From assembly GCF_000284595.1 (NCBI RefSeq), contig NC_017671.1, positions 2,141,001 to 2,205,000 on the forward strand: 64,000 nt of DNA. Direction: 5' to 3'. The DNA comes from Stenotrophomonas maltophilia D457 (GTDB lineage: Bacteria; Pseudomonadota; Gammaproteobacteria; Xanthomonadales; Xanthomonadaceae). The notes below the pieces were generated by a model. The model saw nothing but the letters and a program-made list of their open reading frames with translations, had not been told where the DNA came from and made no database searches. The position numbers and the translations under genes were made by a program. Position 1 is the stretch's first letter; every line of letters begins with the position of its first letter. This document shows, piece after piece, positions 62,901-64,000 of the stretch.

Positions 62901-64000
62901 CCGCAATCGCCGCCACCGCCCCCCTGCGCATCGCGCTGGTCGGTAACCCCAACAGCGGCAAGACCGCGCTGTTCAACCAGCTGACCGGCAGCCGGCAGAA
63001 GGTCGCCAACTACACCGGCGTCACCGTCGAGCGCAAGGAGGGCCGCCTGCGCGCGCCGTCCGGCCGTGAATTCGCCGTGCTTGACCTGCCGGGCGCCTAC
63101 AGCCTGCATCCGGCCAGCCTGGACGAGGCGATCACCCGTGACCTGTGCCGGGGCTTCTACCCGGGCGAGGCCGCGCCGGACGTGCTGCTGTGCGTGATCG
63201 ACGCCACCAACCTGCGCCTGCACCTGCGCTTCGCGCTGGAACTGCGCGAGCTGGGCAAGCCGATGGTGGTGGCCCTGAACATGGTCGACGCGGCCCAGCG
63301 CCGCGGCATCCAGGTGGATGTGGCCGCGCTGGAACGCGAGCTGGGCGTGCCGGTGGTGGAGACCGTGGCGGTGCGCAAGCAGGGCGCCAAGGCCCTGGTC
63401 GAGCGCCTGGACGCCATGGTGCCGCACCTGGATGCGCCGGTGCCGGGCCCGGAAGGTGGCATCGATTACCACGCCAAGGTGCGCGGGATCCTGTCGGTCG
63501 CCGTGCGGATGCCGGCACGGACCGCGAAGATCGACGACGCGCTGGACCGCTGGCTGCTGCACCCGGTGTTCGGCCTGGTCAGCCTGGCGGTGGTGATGTT
63601 CCTGATCTTCCAGGCGGTGTACGCCTGGGCGACGCCGCTGATGGACGGCATCGAGGCTGGCTTCGCCTGGCTCGGCACCTTTGTTGGCAGCGTGCTGCCG
63701 GAAGGCCCGCTGGCCAGCCTGCTGACCGACGGCATCATCGCAGGCGTCGGCGGCGTGGTGGTGTTCCTGCCGCAGATCCTGATCCTGTTCTTCTTCATCC
63801 TGGTGCTGGAGGAGTCCGGCTACCTGCCGCGTGCGGCGTTCCTGCTCGACCGCATGATGGCGGCCGCCGGCCTGTCCGGCCGCTCGTTCATCCCGCTGCT
63901 GTCCAGCTTCGCCTGCGCGGTGCCGGGCATCATGTCCACGCGCAGCATCCAGGACCCGCGTGACCGCCTGGCCACGATCCTGGTGGCGCCGCTGATGACC
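62897..64000 (+). CDS. feoB: Ferrous iron transporter FeoB, 5' part
   Basis: 368 residues are visible before the window ends. The N-terminal GTPase domain has G1 GNPNSGKT (residues 16-23), the threonine of G2 in TGVTVE, G3 DLPGAY and G4 NMVD. A GDI-like helical spacer follows, then the first membrane helices (LVSLAVVMFLIFQAVYAW; GVGGVVVFLPQILILFFFILVLEESGY) and SSFACAVPGIM, the conserved Cys-containing segment of the pore. It moves Fe(II) across the inner membrane. Whether feoC follows cannot be seen. Confidence 0.94.
   Translation, partial: MTAIAATAPLRIALVGNPNSGKTALFNQLTGSRQKVANYTGVTVERKEGRLRAPSGREFAVLDLPGAYSLHPASLDEAITRDLCRGFYPGEAAPDVLLCVIDATNLRLHLRFALELRELGKPMVVALNMVDAAQRRGIQVDVAALERELGVPVVETVAVRKQGAKALVERLDAMVPHLDAPVPGPEGGIDYHAKVRGILSVAVRMPARTAKIDDALDRWLLHPVFGLVSLAVVMFLIFQAVYAWATPLMDGIEAGFAWLGTFVGSVLPEGPLASLLTDGIIAGVGGVVVFLPQILILFFFILVLEESGYLPRAAFLLDRMMAAAGLSGRSFIPLLSSFACAVPGIMSTRSIQDPRDRLATILVAPLMT

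Noticed and set aside
1..64000. tRNA, rRNA, insertion sequences, prophage or integrated island
   Set aside because: No tRNA-like cloverleaf, transposase, integrase or abrupt composition change was recognised by eye; a covariance-model search could still find a small RNA I missed.

Overview
The window looks like chromosomal DNA from a Stenotrophomonas of the S. maltophilia complex (Xanthomonadales). It is uniformly high in GC, carries many GTAG-headed palindromic repeats of the SMAG type, and has the smeRySy/smeYZ efflux locus in its characteristic arrangement. There is no rRNA, tRNA, insertion sequence, prophage or CRISPR that I can see, and base composition does not suggest a recently acquired island.

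Layout. 1-3682: thrABC (thrA lacks its 5' end). 3785-6355: an FNR-type oxygen regulator divergent from hisS plus a small lipoprotein. 6537-13972: a complete, translationally coupled histidine operon headed by a TrpR-like (YerC/YecD) regulator with a palindrome over its promoter. 14071-15981: a secreted phosphoesterase and a small unknown protein. 16066-22202: glk, aspartylglucosaminidase, cutC and a TonB receptor. 22353-25594: copper efflux (copA, cueR, copZ). 25797-39854: a mannoside/N-glycan locus (TonB receptor, GH92 alpha-mannosidase, LacI regulator, sugar MFS, PfkB kinase, AGE-family isomerase, GH2 beta-mannosidase). 39965-41955: methionine salvage genes mtnC, mtnD, mtnB. 42515-45499: two paralogous APC permeases. 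45677-49139: a Nudix protein, serA and a D-2-hydroxyglutarate dehydrogenase. 49202-51407: a DUF2388 and a DUF4105 protein. 51385-58790: smeSy, smeRy, smeY, smeZ, an NTF2-like protein and a lysozyme-inhibitor lipoprotein. 58953-62526: efpL, an SDR and a leucine-degradation set (mvaB, a VOC protein, liuC). 62646-end: feoA and partial feoB.

The most interesting signal is regulatory. A 14-bp palindrome close to TTGGATCGATCYAA occurs upstream of glk, both TonB receptors and the alpha-mannosidase, and once inside the start of the PfkB kinase gene, where codon use is unusually AT-rich. The LacI-type regulator inside the cluster is the obvious candidate to bind it. This ties two loci, separated by the copper genes, into one proposed regulon. 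In the model, glycans enter through TonB receptors and are trimmed by alpha- and beta-mannosidases and an aspartylglucosaminidase. Mannose then goes to fructose and fructose 6-phosphate by the AGE isomerase and PfkB kinase. CutC, usually called a copper protein, lies in this sugar regulon.

A second signal is a family of four long hairpins (29280-29371, 29549-29650, 42031-42130, 42329-42434). Their loop and flank are conserved, but their 20-26 bp arms differ completely between copies while staying self-complementary. They occur as two inverted pairs with SMAG palindromes between them.
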